The notes under the pieces are model-generated. The model made no database searches, was not told where the DNA came from, and saw nothing but the letters and a program-made list of their open reading frames with translations. Position numbers and translations under genes: made by a program. 20,182 nucleotides of DNA from assembly GCA_036172345.1 (NCBI GenBank), contig JASFBB010000278.1, forward strand, positions 1-20,182. Reading direction: 5' to 3'. This document shows positions 7,418 to 15,354 of this stretch, piece by piece. This DNA is from NAK82 sp036172345 (GTDB lineage Bacteria > Chloroflexota > Anaerolineae > 4572-78 > NAK82). Position 1 is the first letter of the stretch. Each line of letters begins with the position of its first letter.

Positions 7418-7807
7418 TCAGGAACCACTTACGACAATACCTCTTGCAATGAAGAAGGCAGGCAATCCGAACACGGGGATGAATATTGCCCACTGCAGCC
7501 AAATCAGCTCGCGATGATAACGCAACAGTGGGGGGTATAGATCCTCCAATAGGATACGCAGTCCGTTAAGAGCATGATATAGAACACAGAAATAGACGAA
7601 CACTTGAACGGGACGCGACTCATACCAACGGGTGATGGCAGTGGAGATCGGGTCGTCGAGAGCATTCATAAAGAACGCTGCCATAACATGCATGCTCACC
7701 AACAGGAGAATCCCCACCCCTGTGATGCGATGCAATATCCACACCAGTGCCCCGATTCCACCTTGGTAGCGCAATGTCTCACAAAAGCTGGCGTGGTATA
7801 GTCTCAC
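7418..7807 (-). CDS. sdhC: Succinate dehydrogenase cytochrome b subunit (SdhC-type)
   Basis: A 129-residue membrane protein with three helices (about 18-45, 66-90 and 100-124). WILHRITGVG (23-32) matches the SdhC signature H-R-x-[ST]-G with H26, H40 follows in the same helix, and YHALNGLRILLEDLYP (77-92) supplies H78. With SdhD it forms the haem and quinone module of complex II. The start is GTG 7807 with a weak GAAGGG nine bases upstream. It is the first gene of sdhCDAB and is separated by 212 bases from the nine-gene operon upstream. I found no convincing promoter in that gap, so read-through from upstream cannot be excluded. Confidence 0.9.
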   Translation of the reverse strand: MRLYHASFCETLRYQGGIGALVWILHRITGVGILLLVSMHVMAAFFMNALDDPISTAITRWYESRPVQVFVYFCVLYHALNGLRILLEDLYPPLLRYHRELIWLQWAIFIPVFGLPAFFIARGIVVSGS

Positions 7808-8019
7808 ATCGCATAACCCTTCGTATTTATCTTTAGGTGTTCCATAGTCATTAACAACTATATCCCTCTTGTCTCAGGAGCGCAGTGAAACCCTCAATGG
7901 CAGAGAGGTTATCGCCTGACCCAGGGTGTGTATAGAGCAACATAGGGCAAGAGGGAACATCCTCCGCCGTGCGCTTGCCGTGTTCCTTTTTTCGGCTCTG
8001 CGGTTCCAGGATCCCATTC

Positions 8020-8490
8020 TCAACCGCTGGTGCGCAGGCGCCGGGCGATGAACAACACACCCACCAGTCCTACAGCGATCAAGATCATCTCGATGCCGCC
8101 AATGCCTGTATCGGGGGTGCTCTCCTCTGCTGCCACCGAGGCCTCGAGCGCTGGCGTCCAAGTAGGAGCGGGGATAGGCACCTCTGCTTGCCCGCTCATC
8201 TCTGGTGCACTCTCGACGAGACTCGGTGTCGCCATCGCTTGCACCACAGGGGTGTTGGTCGGTGTGGGCAGTGGTGTGTGGGTGGGCGACGGGGTGACAG
8301 TAGGGGTGGGCGTTATCGTCGGCGTGGGAGGTAGCTTGACAGCTGCCAGTGTTGCGGTTGGTGTGGGGCGCGCCGATTGTCGGTTGATGGTGCCGAAAAT
8401 AACCACACCACCGATCGCGAACAACCCCAAGACCAGCATGCCCACCAGGAAAATGGCGATCATCACGAATAGCTTATTGCTGCTTGCCAT
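8020..8490 (-). CDS. Thr/Pro-rich surface protein with two membrane anchors and sortase-like tail
   Basis: A 156-residue protein of unknown function. An N-terminal membrane helix (about 7-33) is followed by a Thr-Pro stalk (42-81, repeated PTPT and TPTP units) and an acidic, Ala-rich linker. It ends with TPDTG (125-129), a hydrophobic helix (131-149) and basic RRLR. The last part has the layout of an LPxTG sorting signal, with Thr-Pro in place of Leu-Pro. No sortase gene is in the window. If it is not cleaved, the protein would be a stalk loop tethered at both ends. ATG 8490 has a clear GAGGAG (8499-8504), which overlaps the end of the preceding gene. It is the last gene of the nine-gene operon. 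Confidence 0.75.
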   Translation of the reverse strand: MASSNKLFVMIAIFLVGMLVLGLFAIGGVVIFGTINRQSARPTPTATLAAVKLPPTPTITPTPTVTPSPTHTPLPTPTNTPVVQAMATPSLVESAPEMSGQAEVPIPAPTWTPALEASVAAEESTPDTGIGGIEMILIAVGLVGVLFIARRLRTSG

Positions 8491-8495
8491 AACCG

Positions 8496-9662
8496 TTACT
8501 CCTCTCTGTTCTCTGATGCACTCTTTGAGGTTTGAACGATGCGCTCCAGATTGAGATGCGGCAGCCAGGTGACGACCTCTGTGGAAAAGCGCACTTCCAC
8601 ACCGGCCAATGTCAAACCAGATGCTGTCCTAATCTGCCTGTCCCATATTTCTGTCGCAATGCTTCCCCAGCGATCGGCCATCGGTGCACGTACAACGCGT
8701 ACGTGATCGCCCTTGCGTAGCCGCCGTCTGAGCAGGGCGCTCTTCTCAGGCACATTCTCGGGATGGATCTGAGACGTTTGCGGGATGATTACAGCAGGTC
8801 GGCGACACAACCACGGCGGCACGCGCTCCGAGGGCACCATGAGCGTCGCATAGTGACCCTCTAGCTCTTGAAACAGACGAAAGCGTTCCGGTGCCATGGA
8901 GCGCACCCCGTACCCTTCGGTTGCCATCACGGGCAGCGGCGCAACCTTTGAGGTTGTTGTCGAGATGCCAGCAGCAACCAATCCCTTGGCCCCTAGCGCA
9001 GCTGCCTGCTCCAAGACCTGATGCGAGACGGAAACACTGGTCACCAAGATGGCGTCAGTTGTATCCGCGGGCAGTTGTTCCGGGGTCAGCTGGGCTGATG
9101 AGGTCTCGCGAATGAGCTGCAGCACTCCATACGCTTCTCCGGCAATGCCACAGACCCCCTCGATGTAGGCAGCCTCGGTCTCTATGGTTATATGGCTGCC
9201 TGGCACCACGGCAACAATGTTCCCATCCACTTGGGCCAGGATATCCAAAACATCTGGGACTCCATCGGTTTCGATCACTGCCCAACCGTACCAAACCGTC
9301 CTCAGCCGACCATTGATCGGTGAACGATATGCGCGATAAGCAAACGGCAGGACGCTGCGCTGCACGGCGATTATTTCGCCCACGTGTACCTGCTCGCCCC
9401 GTTGCTTCACCATGACCGACGACACGTCGCGCGTAGGTAGGCCTAACATCCCCGCCACATCTACGACATGCACGCGACGAGGTATCTCATCTGAGGCACG
9501 CGCTATCACCTGCGTCGCCTTCACTTGTTCACCCTCTTGGACAAGCACCTCCGCCGTCATAGGCAAGGCGCGTTCGACACGAACGCGAGCCCGATCTTCG
9601 CATCGGATGACGGGCACAAGTGGTGCTCCGTTCGATAATGCGCTTGCTTTGCTGGCAGTCAT
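8496..9662 (-). CDS. Conserved protein with barrel-sandwich hybrid repeats and KOW-like segment
   Basis: A 388-residue soluble protein of unknown function. Three stretches look like lipoyl/biotinyl-type barrel-sandwich strands: VQEGEQVKATQVIA (41-54), KQRGEQVHVGEIIAV (86-100) and YRSPINGRLRTV (112-123). No Lys lies in the usual modified MKM/DKA context, so it is probably structural. Near the C-terminus RKGDHVRVVRAPMADRWGSI (316-335) resembles a KOW/SH3-like beta barrel. I chose ATG 9662 because GGAG (9671-9674) lies eight bases upstream and the start then follows the ATPase stop by 25 bases. The reading frame is open further upstream, overlapping the ATPase gene. Its position directly after the MutL-family ATPase suggests the two proteins act together. 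Confidence 0.7.
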   Translation of the reverse strand: MTASKASALSNGAPLVPVIRCEDRARVRVERALPMTAEVLVQEGEQVKATQVIARASDEIPRRVHVVDVAGMLGLPTRDVSSVMVKQRGEQVHVGEIIAVQRSVLPFAYRAYRSPINGRLRTVWYGWAVIETDGVPDVLDILAQVDGNIVAVVPGSHITIETEAAYIEGVCGIAGEAYGVLQLIRETSSAQLTPEQLPADTTDAILVTSVSVSHQVLEQAAALGAKGLVAAGISTTTSKVAPLPVMATEGYGVRSMAPERFRLFQELEGHYATLMVPSERVPPWLCRRPAVIIPQTSQIHPENVPEKSALLRRRLRKGDHVRVVRAPMADRWGSIATEIWDRQIRTASGLTLAGVEVRFSTEVVTWLPHLNLERIVQTSKSASENREE

Positions 9663-9670
9663 CCCTATCG

Positions 9671-9674
9671 CTCC
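9671..9674 (-). promoter_or_regulatory. Ribosome binding site deciding the start at 9662
   Basis: GGAG with eight-base spacing to ATG 9662. It lies between the stop of the ATPase gene and the next start and argues against longer N-terminal extensions that would overlap the ATPase gene. Confidence 0.6.
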
Positions 9675-9687
9675 ATCGTTGGCGCTC

Positions 9688-11505
9688 TTACGCAGCACAT
9701 AGTGTTCTCTCCGAAGCAGCTTGTGTCCGGGCTGGATGGAGCTGCTTGGGCAGCACATCCTCTAACCAGCTGCGCATCATCCGGCAGCGTGCCTGCGTCT
9801 CTGTTGGGAGAAGCAGGGGACGTCCACGTGTGTCCACTAGGATGCCCAATGTGCCTCCCTCCGCTTCTATGACAGCGCTCGTACCGACCCGCCCCACTCC
9901 CACATCGACTCCCCGAGCCGGACGCAAAACCAGTGTGCCCGAGCGATAAGGAGGCAGGGGCACGATTCGTAACACTCCTCCTGGCACTGCTTCCTCAAGG
10001 GTGCTTCCACCATGGCATTGTGCTCTTAAGCGCACGGCAATATCTCCAGGAGCGGCACAACCCGAGGTCGCCACTAAGGTGCCCAATGTTAAGAAAGCGT
10101 CATATTCTACCACATCCGCGGCGGCGAGCGGATTGTGTTTTGCCAGTGCCCCTAACGTGCTGGCGATATTACACATGTCAAGGGCCAGCTTGGTGACCCC
10201 GACTGGTTCCAATGCGTCCAATAGCAACAGGGCAGTATAACCGGGCGCGGGGGGGCGCGTCAGAGTACGGCCACTGCCCAGAATCAAATCCCACCCTCTG
10301 GCCGAAATGACCTCGCGATGCGCTGCCCACACGATGCGCATCACCTCGCGCGCGAGGGCATACTCTACAAACAATTCTGTCGTCTCGGCCGGCACACTTT
10401 GGGGATGTAAGCTTTTGTTGAGCAATATCTCTTGCATCTGATCGGCATCCACTTCTTCCGGCAGCCAACGCGTGATCTGTTCCGGGGTAATTTGTCGCAG
10501 TGCAGATGGGGCATTCCACCCGACTCCCAGGTCGGTGCGCACCGTTAGATGCATAGCATCCTCGTCTCTCTGAGGTGTAGAAGCGTCGTCGCTTGTCCTA
10601 CCATAACAGGATGCCACGGTTGTTTGACCGCTGCCCACATCAAGGCCGATCACGTTCAGCGCGTAACGCTCGCCCACATAGTGGATCAGCTGGCCAAAGG
10701 AGCGCGCAGCTGGTACCACCGCTTCTCCAGCCCACTCGGCCACGCGCGTCATCCCTGGCGTTTGCATCAACCGACGTTCTCGGTAGAGCGCCTCAATGTC
10801 CTGTGCTGTCCGGAGGATGTTCTCGGCCTCTGGAGATGGGCGCACATTGGCCATCACACGTAACTCTCCCGATCCGGCGAAAGCCTGCGCGGCTGCTTCG
10901 CCAAGCTGTGCATTGCCAGCGTAACACACCAGCGGGCGCTCGGCAGGAGGCAATAATCGATTGTACAGGGCAACGAGGTGGATCAGGTCGAGCATTGGTT
11001 GGCTGGCGCCACCATCACATCCTCCCACGATGAGCACGAGATCTGGATGTGCACGCCGCAGGGCGGTCAGCCAAGTATTGGGATCCCGCCATTCCACCCC
11101 GTCGTCGAGAGCAAAGCTGCCCACCAGCTGCACACCGGTCACACCGGCGAGCGCGCGACGCCCACTACGCGAACTCATATCACGTGTCAGTGCGACCAAA
11201 ACGGCGCGCATAGGGGGCGCTGCGCTGCTCACTGCCACAAATTCGTCCACTCCATCCCCGTGGGTCGTGCGTGGTTGGATGAGCGTCCCGTCATCGCGGA
11301 GGAGGGCACGTCCTACCAGCCCTTCGATCTGGCGCGCGGCTGCGCAGATGCCGATCGTCACGTCCGACCACGGCCATCTATGCGTGGTGAGCGATTCACC
11401 GCGTGCCACAAAACGATATCGACCGTTGACCCGTTCGATAAGCGCTACGGTGGTCATCGTGCTACCGATATCGGCGACCAAAAGGCTGTGGCTCTGCTTC
11501 TTCAA
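9688..11505 (-). CDS. MutL/GlmL-family (glutamate mutase L-like) ASKHA ATPase
   Basis: A 605-residue member of the family annotated as glutamate mutase MutL/GlmL, with an actin/Hsp70-type ATPase fold. Visible motifs are ADIGST at 11-16 (phosphate 1), GGCDGG at 161-166, a second LDVGSGQTT at 288-296, and LGSGRTL at 409-415 (adenosine-type loop). From about residue 470 a further region with Gly-rich and beta-like segments extends beyond what I recall for clostridial GlmL (about 460 residues). GlmL is linked to the B12 enzyme glutamate mutase in clostridia, but no mutase S or E subunit is present here. The role is probably as an assembly or remodelling ATPase for the surrounding membrane proteins (inference). 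The start is TTG 11505 with GAGGTGA just upstream, overlapping the stop of the previous gene. Confidence 0.8.
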   Translation of the reverse strand: MKKQSHSLLVADIGSTMTTVALIERVNGRYRFVARGESLTTHRWPWSDVTIGICAAARQIEGLVGRALLRDDGTLIQPRTTHGDGVDEFVAVSSAAPPMRAVLVALTRDMSSRSGRRALAGVTGVQLVGSFALDDGVEWRDPNTWLTALRRAHPDLVLIVGGCDGGASQPMLDLIHLVALYNRLLPPAERPLVCYAGNAQLGEAAAQAFAGSGELRVMANVRPSPEAENILRTAQDIEALYRERRLMQTPGMTRVAEWAGEAVVPAARSFGQLIHYVGERYALNVIGLDVGSGQTTVASCYGRTSDDASTPQRDEDAMHLTVRTDLGVGWNAPSALRQITPEQITRWLPEEVDADQMQEILLNKSLHPQSVPAETTELFVEYALAREVMRIVWAAHREVISARGWDLILGSGRTLTRPPAPGYTALLLLDALEPVGVTKLALDMCNIASTLGALAKHNPLAAADVVEYDAFLTLGTLVATSGCAAPGDIAVRLRAQCHGGSTLEEAVPGGVLRIVPLPPYRSGTLVLRPARGVDVGVGRVGTSAVIEAEGGTLGILVDTRGRPLLLPTETQARCRMMRSWLEDVLPKQLHPARTQAASERTLCAA

Positions 11506-11508
11506 TGG

Positions 11509-12168
11509 TCACCTCAATCCGAATATCCCCAAAAGCCATTGCACGCGGTCGATGAGCAATGTGAACCGCGACATCGCTGCATTGGCGAAGAACGCTCCCA
11601 GCGTCATCATGATCATCCAGAGCCCAATCCCGCTCCAGAAGCGGATGAGAGCGGCGCGCAGATCGCGCAGTGGCCCCCCTGGACGAACGCGAAACGCGAA
11701 GTAACAGAACGTGCCGATCGTTCCGATCAGAATCGCCAGATTTTGCCAGAAAAAGTTGCTGGTCAAGAACATTTGGGATCCGCTAAAGTCCGCCGGATTC
11801 AGCGACAAGCTAGCGGTTGCCAACACTTGTGACCACAAGGTGCCGAACAAAGTTCCTCCTATAGCCAGTGCGCTGCCCACACCTACCAAGAGCGCTAGCG
11901 AGGCAGCAGCCCAGGGTCTCATAGACGGCCATTTGCGCACCACGAGCAAGGCGCACAGGACGAACGGCAATGCAGTCGCCAGGCTGGGTTGTGACCACAT
12001 CTCGTGTAAGGCGGGCTGGATCACATGGAACCATGCAACGATGACGACATACCCTGCTGCTGTGCCGACCAGTAGATGTTCGGCGATGCGAAAGGCTGGG
12101 TTGTCCCCTAAGACGTATGACCATATCATAAACGTCAAGATGGCGGCGATGATTGTCTCTGCGCTCAA
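11509..12168 (-). CDS. Conserved six-helix membrane protein of unknown function
   Basis: A 219-residue hydrophobic protein with about six predicted helices (5-21, 33-52, 65-78, 88-108, 140-160 and 178-200). Distinctive segments are SYVLGDNPAFRIAEHLLVG (17-35) near the N-terminus and GAFFANAAMSRFTLLIDR (191-208) near the C-terminus. I recognise the GDNPxFRxAEHL pattern from uncharacterised bacterial proteins but know no function. The likely start is TTG 12168, which overlaps the TGA of the preceding gene in a TTGA junction and suggests coupled translation. The ATPase gene starts three bases after its stop. It probably forms a membrane core together with the other multi-pass protein of this operon (14653-15303). 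Confidence 0.75.
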   Translation of the reverse strand: MSAETIIAAILTFMIWSYVLGDNPAFRIAEHLLVGTAAGYVVIVAWFHVIQPALHEMWSQPSLATALPFVLCALLVVRKWPSMRPWAAASLALLVGVGSALAIGGTLFGTLWSQVLATASLSLNPADFSGSQMFLTSNFFWQNLAILIGTIGTFCYFAFRVRPGGPLRDLRAALIRFWSGIGLWMIMMTLGAFFANAAMSRFTLLIDRVQWLLGIFGLR

Positions 12169-14669
12169 CAGTGCCCTGTCCGCGACCGAATTCCTGCAAA
12201 GATGCCGGCCAATGCTACAGCTACCAAGCCTAAATGAGCAGCTGACTGAGCTGCCACCATATTCAGTGCACGCCCTGGCCTACCAGAGTACACTTCGTAA
12301 GCAGCCGTTGCCATCATCCCCCCAATGAGTCCACTCAATCGCGATGGCGCTGCCGAGGCAGGAATGAGATAAGGGCGCACAGTAGGCAGCGCAGCAGCAC
12401 TTACGGCAGCCAACAGTGGGAGTTCATTGGGGGACAAAACAGGGAGCTGCTCTATCCACCAGCGTACGGAATCGCCCGAGTCCGCTATGGCGATAAAGAG
12501 CGCTACATTCTCGATCCCACGTATGTCATGCCAGCCAGGACATTCGCCCAGCGATTGGCACGCATCACCGATCGGTGCATAGAGCTGTCGATCGGGCAGG
12601 CGCGCTAGGCTGCGCACCCCTATTGCTTCGCCGGGAAGGTAGCCCAGATTCAAAGTATGTTTTCCGTAAGGAAACGGGCGATCTGTTTCGTCCAGCAGGC
12701 GCTGCGCCAAGGGGGCCCCTTCGGGTTGCAAGCTCACTGTCAACACCCGTGCGCGGCGCTCAAGCAGGTCGTGCAGCACAACTGAGGCTAACGGCTGCAT
12801 CTCCGCGGCAGTAGCGGGGGTGTAGTCGATACTGAGCAACACAACGTCGCCTTGGCGTATCGCGGTGATGGGTTTGCGAAATTGTTCTAATGAAGCAACC
12901 AATCCGGCTGCTGCCGGGGTGTTCAAAAAGTGCTGGAAAGCGACCTCTCCCAACATTTCCTGGATGCGCGCCAGCAGAGCGAGCGACAGGATGGCGATCC
13001 CCAATAAGATAGCTGCAAAAACCAATGCCCAAATGATAACCGTGATAGAATTGCGCTGTGGCGTCGGTTCCACTTCCTCCAGGACAGGGGTGAGAGTCGT
13101 TTCGGCCGGTTCGCTCACGATCTCATGAAACATCTCAGCGCCCTCAACGTCGGGCACTTGGGGAATGCCCAAACGGGCACGCAATGTTTCGATCACGTCC
13201 TGCCCACTTGTCGGAGCTGTCTCTTCGAGAGGTGTGGCGATCGGTTCGGCAGGGGGCATTTCGGCGATACGCTCTGTCGGTCGCAACTGACTGATCCACT
13301 CTGGCAGTTCGGCCGGTTCCGGTTGGGGGGTCTCCTGTGCCACAGTCGCTTGAGGCTCGGTTTTGGCTTCGGGCTTCTCCGCCGCCAGCTCGCGCAACCA
13401 ATCAGGCACCTCTTCTTCGACAGGAAATGGTGTCGGCTGTGAAGTGGGTGGACGTTCTATCAATTCCTCTAGTTCGGCCAGCCATTCAGCGGGATGTTCT
13501 TCACCGACGGTCGGTGACGGTTCTTCCTGTTGAGCGGTGGGAACAGTGCCCTCTTCTACTTTGGGTAAAGGCGGAATAAATATCTCCTCTGCGCTTATAG
13601 TCGCCCTTTCTTCAAATCGTGGTGGGGTGATCTCCTCTCCTTCGGGGGGCATCGTTGTGCTAAGCTGGGTTGTCTGTATTGCTTCCAACTCGCGTAACCA
13701 ATCGGGCAGCGGTTCTCCGGGGGTTGGTTCGGCGACTGGGGGCGTTTCCGCTTCCTCGTGCGCAAGCGCTTGCATCGGCTCGGCAACCTCACTGGGTGGG
13801 GGCGACTCGGGTATCTGGGAAGAGATGGCGATGAGGCGTTTCAGCCAGTCCGGTATCTCTTCATCGGGAGGGCTCCCACTGGGTTCTCCAGTTATGTCCG
13901 CTTCTGCGACGGGCGAGGGACCCAACGTTTCGCTCGCCTGGACCGAATCACCACTCGAAGGCGCGGGAGGTTGCTCTGGCTGTACCAGGCCTAACTCACG
14001 CAGCCATTCTGGAGCAGAGTTCTCGGGGACGCTTTCCGCTGTATCTGGGGGTGTTACCAGCATGCCGAGCCTCTCTTCTATCGAGGGTGCTGGAGGCCCT
14101 GCTTGGGTAATGCCGGGCGATTCACTCGGGGTCGTCTCACCAAGAAATTCGGGAGATGGTGATGAATCTTCTTCCCCTGGAAGCACTTCATATGGTGCTT
14201 GTTGCGCTGCCTCCAATGCACCTGCTTCCGAGGGCATTGCTGGGGTCGAATCTAAAGCGGCTTTCTCCTGCAAAGCGCGCAGCTCTGCCAACCAATCGTC
14301 CACCCCTTTGGAGGCTGTAGGTAACGCAGCCGAAACGGTTGTTTCCTCAGGTTGCTGTGTCTCCGCAGGTTGCTCTTTAATCGATCGCTTGAGCTTCTCG
14401 ATCTCGTTCAGCAGTTTTTCATCCTCGAGCTCAGTGGATGTCGAGAGCTGAGCGGTGCTAGAAGAAGCGCGTTGTGCGGTGAAGGGTTCTGTGGGGGCGA
14501 TAGAAGGTGCACGTTTGACCAAAATACCCTCAAAGGTGGGCATGGTCTCACCATACCGTGCGAGGAGAAGCTCCAGCCAACTCGGGATCACTTCCATAGG
14601 CTTGCCGCACTGCACGCAAGTAGTGCTGCCTGCCTGGTTTAGTGCGCCACAGTTAGGGCAGATGGCCAT
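12165..14669 (-). CDS. Large zinc-ribbon membrane scaffold with eight P-x-W-L-x-x-L motifs
   Basis: An 834-residue protein of unknown function. The N-terminal zinc ribbon has CPNC (4-7) and CVQC (18-21). A long Pro/Glu/Thr-rich, probably disordered region (about 50-540) contains the repeated motif at residues 29, 124, 220, 273, 322, 394, 422 and 456 (PSWLELL, DDWLAEL, PEWLREL, PDWLKRL, PDWLREL, AEWLAEL, PDWLREL, PEWISQL). A membrane helix (about 542-567), a folded region of about 230 residues and a second helix (about 805-826) follow. The zinc ribbon and repeats are probably cytoplasmic, and the folded region between the helices external. ATG 14669 has GGGAGAG seven bases upstream. It overlaps the preceding gene by 17 bases and the following one by four. 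It is the likely scaffold of this operon's complex. Confidence 0.8.
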   Translation of the reverse strand: MAICPNCGALNQAGSTTCVQCGKPMEVIPSWLELLLARYGETMPTFEGILVKRAPSIAPTEPFTAQRASSSTAQLSTSTELEDEKLLNEIEKLKRSIKEQPAETQQPEETTVSAALPTASKGVDDWLAELRALQEKAALDSTPAMPSEAGALEAAQQAPYEVLPGEEDSSPSPEFLGETTPSESPGITQAGPPAPSIEERLGMLVTPPDTAESVPENSAPEWLRELGLVQPEQPPAPSSGDSVQASETLGPSPVAEADITGEPSGSPPDEEIPDWLKRLIAISSQIPESPPPSEVAEPMQALAHEEAETPPVAEPTPGEPLPDWLRELEAIQTTQLSTTMPPEGEEITPPRFEERATISAEEIFIPPLPKVEEGTVPTAQQEEPSPTVGEEHPAEWLAELEELIERPPTSQPTPFPVEEEVPDWLRELAAEKPEAKTEPQATVAQETPQPEPAELPEWISQLRPTERIAEMPPAEPIATPLEETAPTSGQDVIETLRARLGIPQVPDVEGAEMFHEIVSEPAETTLTPVLEEVEPTPQRNSITVIIWALVFAAILLGIAILSLALLARIQEMLGEVAFQHFLNTPAAAGLVASLEQFRKPITAIRQGDVVLLSIDYTPATAAEMQPLASVVLHDLLERRARVLTVSLQPEGAPLAQRLLDETDRPFPYGKHTLNLGYLPGEAIGVRSLARLPDRQLYAPIGDACQSLGECPGWHDIRGIENVALFIAIADSGDSVRWWIEQLPVLSPNELPLLAAVSAAALPTVRPYLIPASAAPSRLSGLIGGMMATAAYEVYSGRPGRALNMVAAQSAAHLGLVAVALAGIFAGIRSRTGHC

Positions 14670-15303
14670 GTGTATCTCTCCCTGTCTCATCAACATACGG
14701 CCGGTCCACACCGAGCAACACGCGTATCCCGGTGGCAAGGGTGCCCAGAGCCACTCCAAGAAGGATGCCCCGTGTGCCGGCCAGAACAGGCACATCGAAG
14801 ATCCAATCCTTGATTGTGGGCAGTTCTTCCCACAACAGGGCTCCTACCGGTGTCTGACCGAGCAACACAACTACGGCAAAGATCACGAACAAGGCACTCT
14901 CGACGTTATGAACGCGAAAAGCACGGTAGGTTGCCGTGACGGTGAAGAAGGCCAGCAGTGAGTAGAGAGCTGCCTGCATGGGGGATAATACGTTCTCGAA
15001 CAAGTATTGCATCCATTGCGACGTAGGCCCGCCACTGACAAAACCTAACGTTATGGAAGCCGTCAGCGCTATCAGCAGGATAAGACTATACGGGCGTTCC
15101 GGGCTACGGGCACGAACCCGGTTCAGATGGAAACGGGTCAGATTGGCCAGCCCCAAGAACAGCGCAAAAGCGGCCACGATGGAGGCGATGTAGATTAATC
15201 GGTTGGCCAAGGCATCCAGTTGCACATCCGCGACAAAATAGTCGGCCAATACCAATAATCCCACCCCCATCGCCACCGACACCGAGACCAGCCGGCCTAG
15301 CAA
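14653..15303 (-). CDS. Conserved multi-pass membrane protein of unknown function
   Basis: A 216-residue hydrophobic protein with about six helices (3-24, 33-56, 71-90, 108-128, 136-152 and 176-198). Conserved-looking segments are AFALFLGLANLTRFH (45-59), SPMQAALYSLLAFF (107-120), TYRAFRVHNVESAL (125-138) and GTRGILLGVALGTLATGIR (176-194). I recognise this pattern from uncharacterised bacterial membrane proteins but can give no function. I chose TTG 15303 because a full AGGAGG (15310-15315) lies six bases upstream. An ATG at 15333 would put that ribosome binding site inside the gene. It starts 51 bases after the DUF6754-like gene and overlaps the zinc-ribbon scaffold gene by 17 bases. Confidence 0.72.
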   Translation of the reverse strand: MLGRLVSVSVAMGVGLLVLADYFVADVQLDALANRLIYIASIVAAFALFLGLANLTRFHLNRVRARSPERPYSLILLIALTASITLGFVSGGPTSQWMQYLFENVLSPMQAALYSLLAFFTVTATYRAFRVHNVESALFVIFAVVVLLGQTPVGALLWEELPTIKDWIFDVPVLAGTRGILLGVALGTLATGIRVLLGVDRPYVDETGRDTHGHLP

Positions 15304-15309
15304 AAGACA

Positions 15310-15315
15310 CCTCCT
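15310..15315 (-). promoter_or_regulatory. Strong ribosome binding site supporting a TTG start at 15303
   Basis: AGGAGG on the minus strand with six-base spacing to TTG 15303. It is among the best ribosome binding sites in the window and lies inside the longer reading frame that begins at ATG 15333. Confidence 0.65.
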
Positions 15316-15354
15316 CGACCGAGACAAGAGCATGCAGATAGGTCTATCGCACCT

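Noticed and set aside
10961..11832. Two long overlapping plus-strand frames opposite the MutL-family ATPase and the 219-residue membrane protein
   Set aside because: The minus-strand proteins have clear motifs, ribosome binding sites and operon packing, while the plus frames show none of these.
13537..14451. Long Ser/Gly-rich plus-strand frame of about 300 codons
   Set aside because: It is the antisense of the Pro/Glu/Thr-rich scaffold region. Its low-complexity serine and glycine content follows from that, and it lacks domain motifs.
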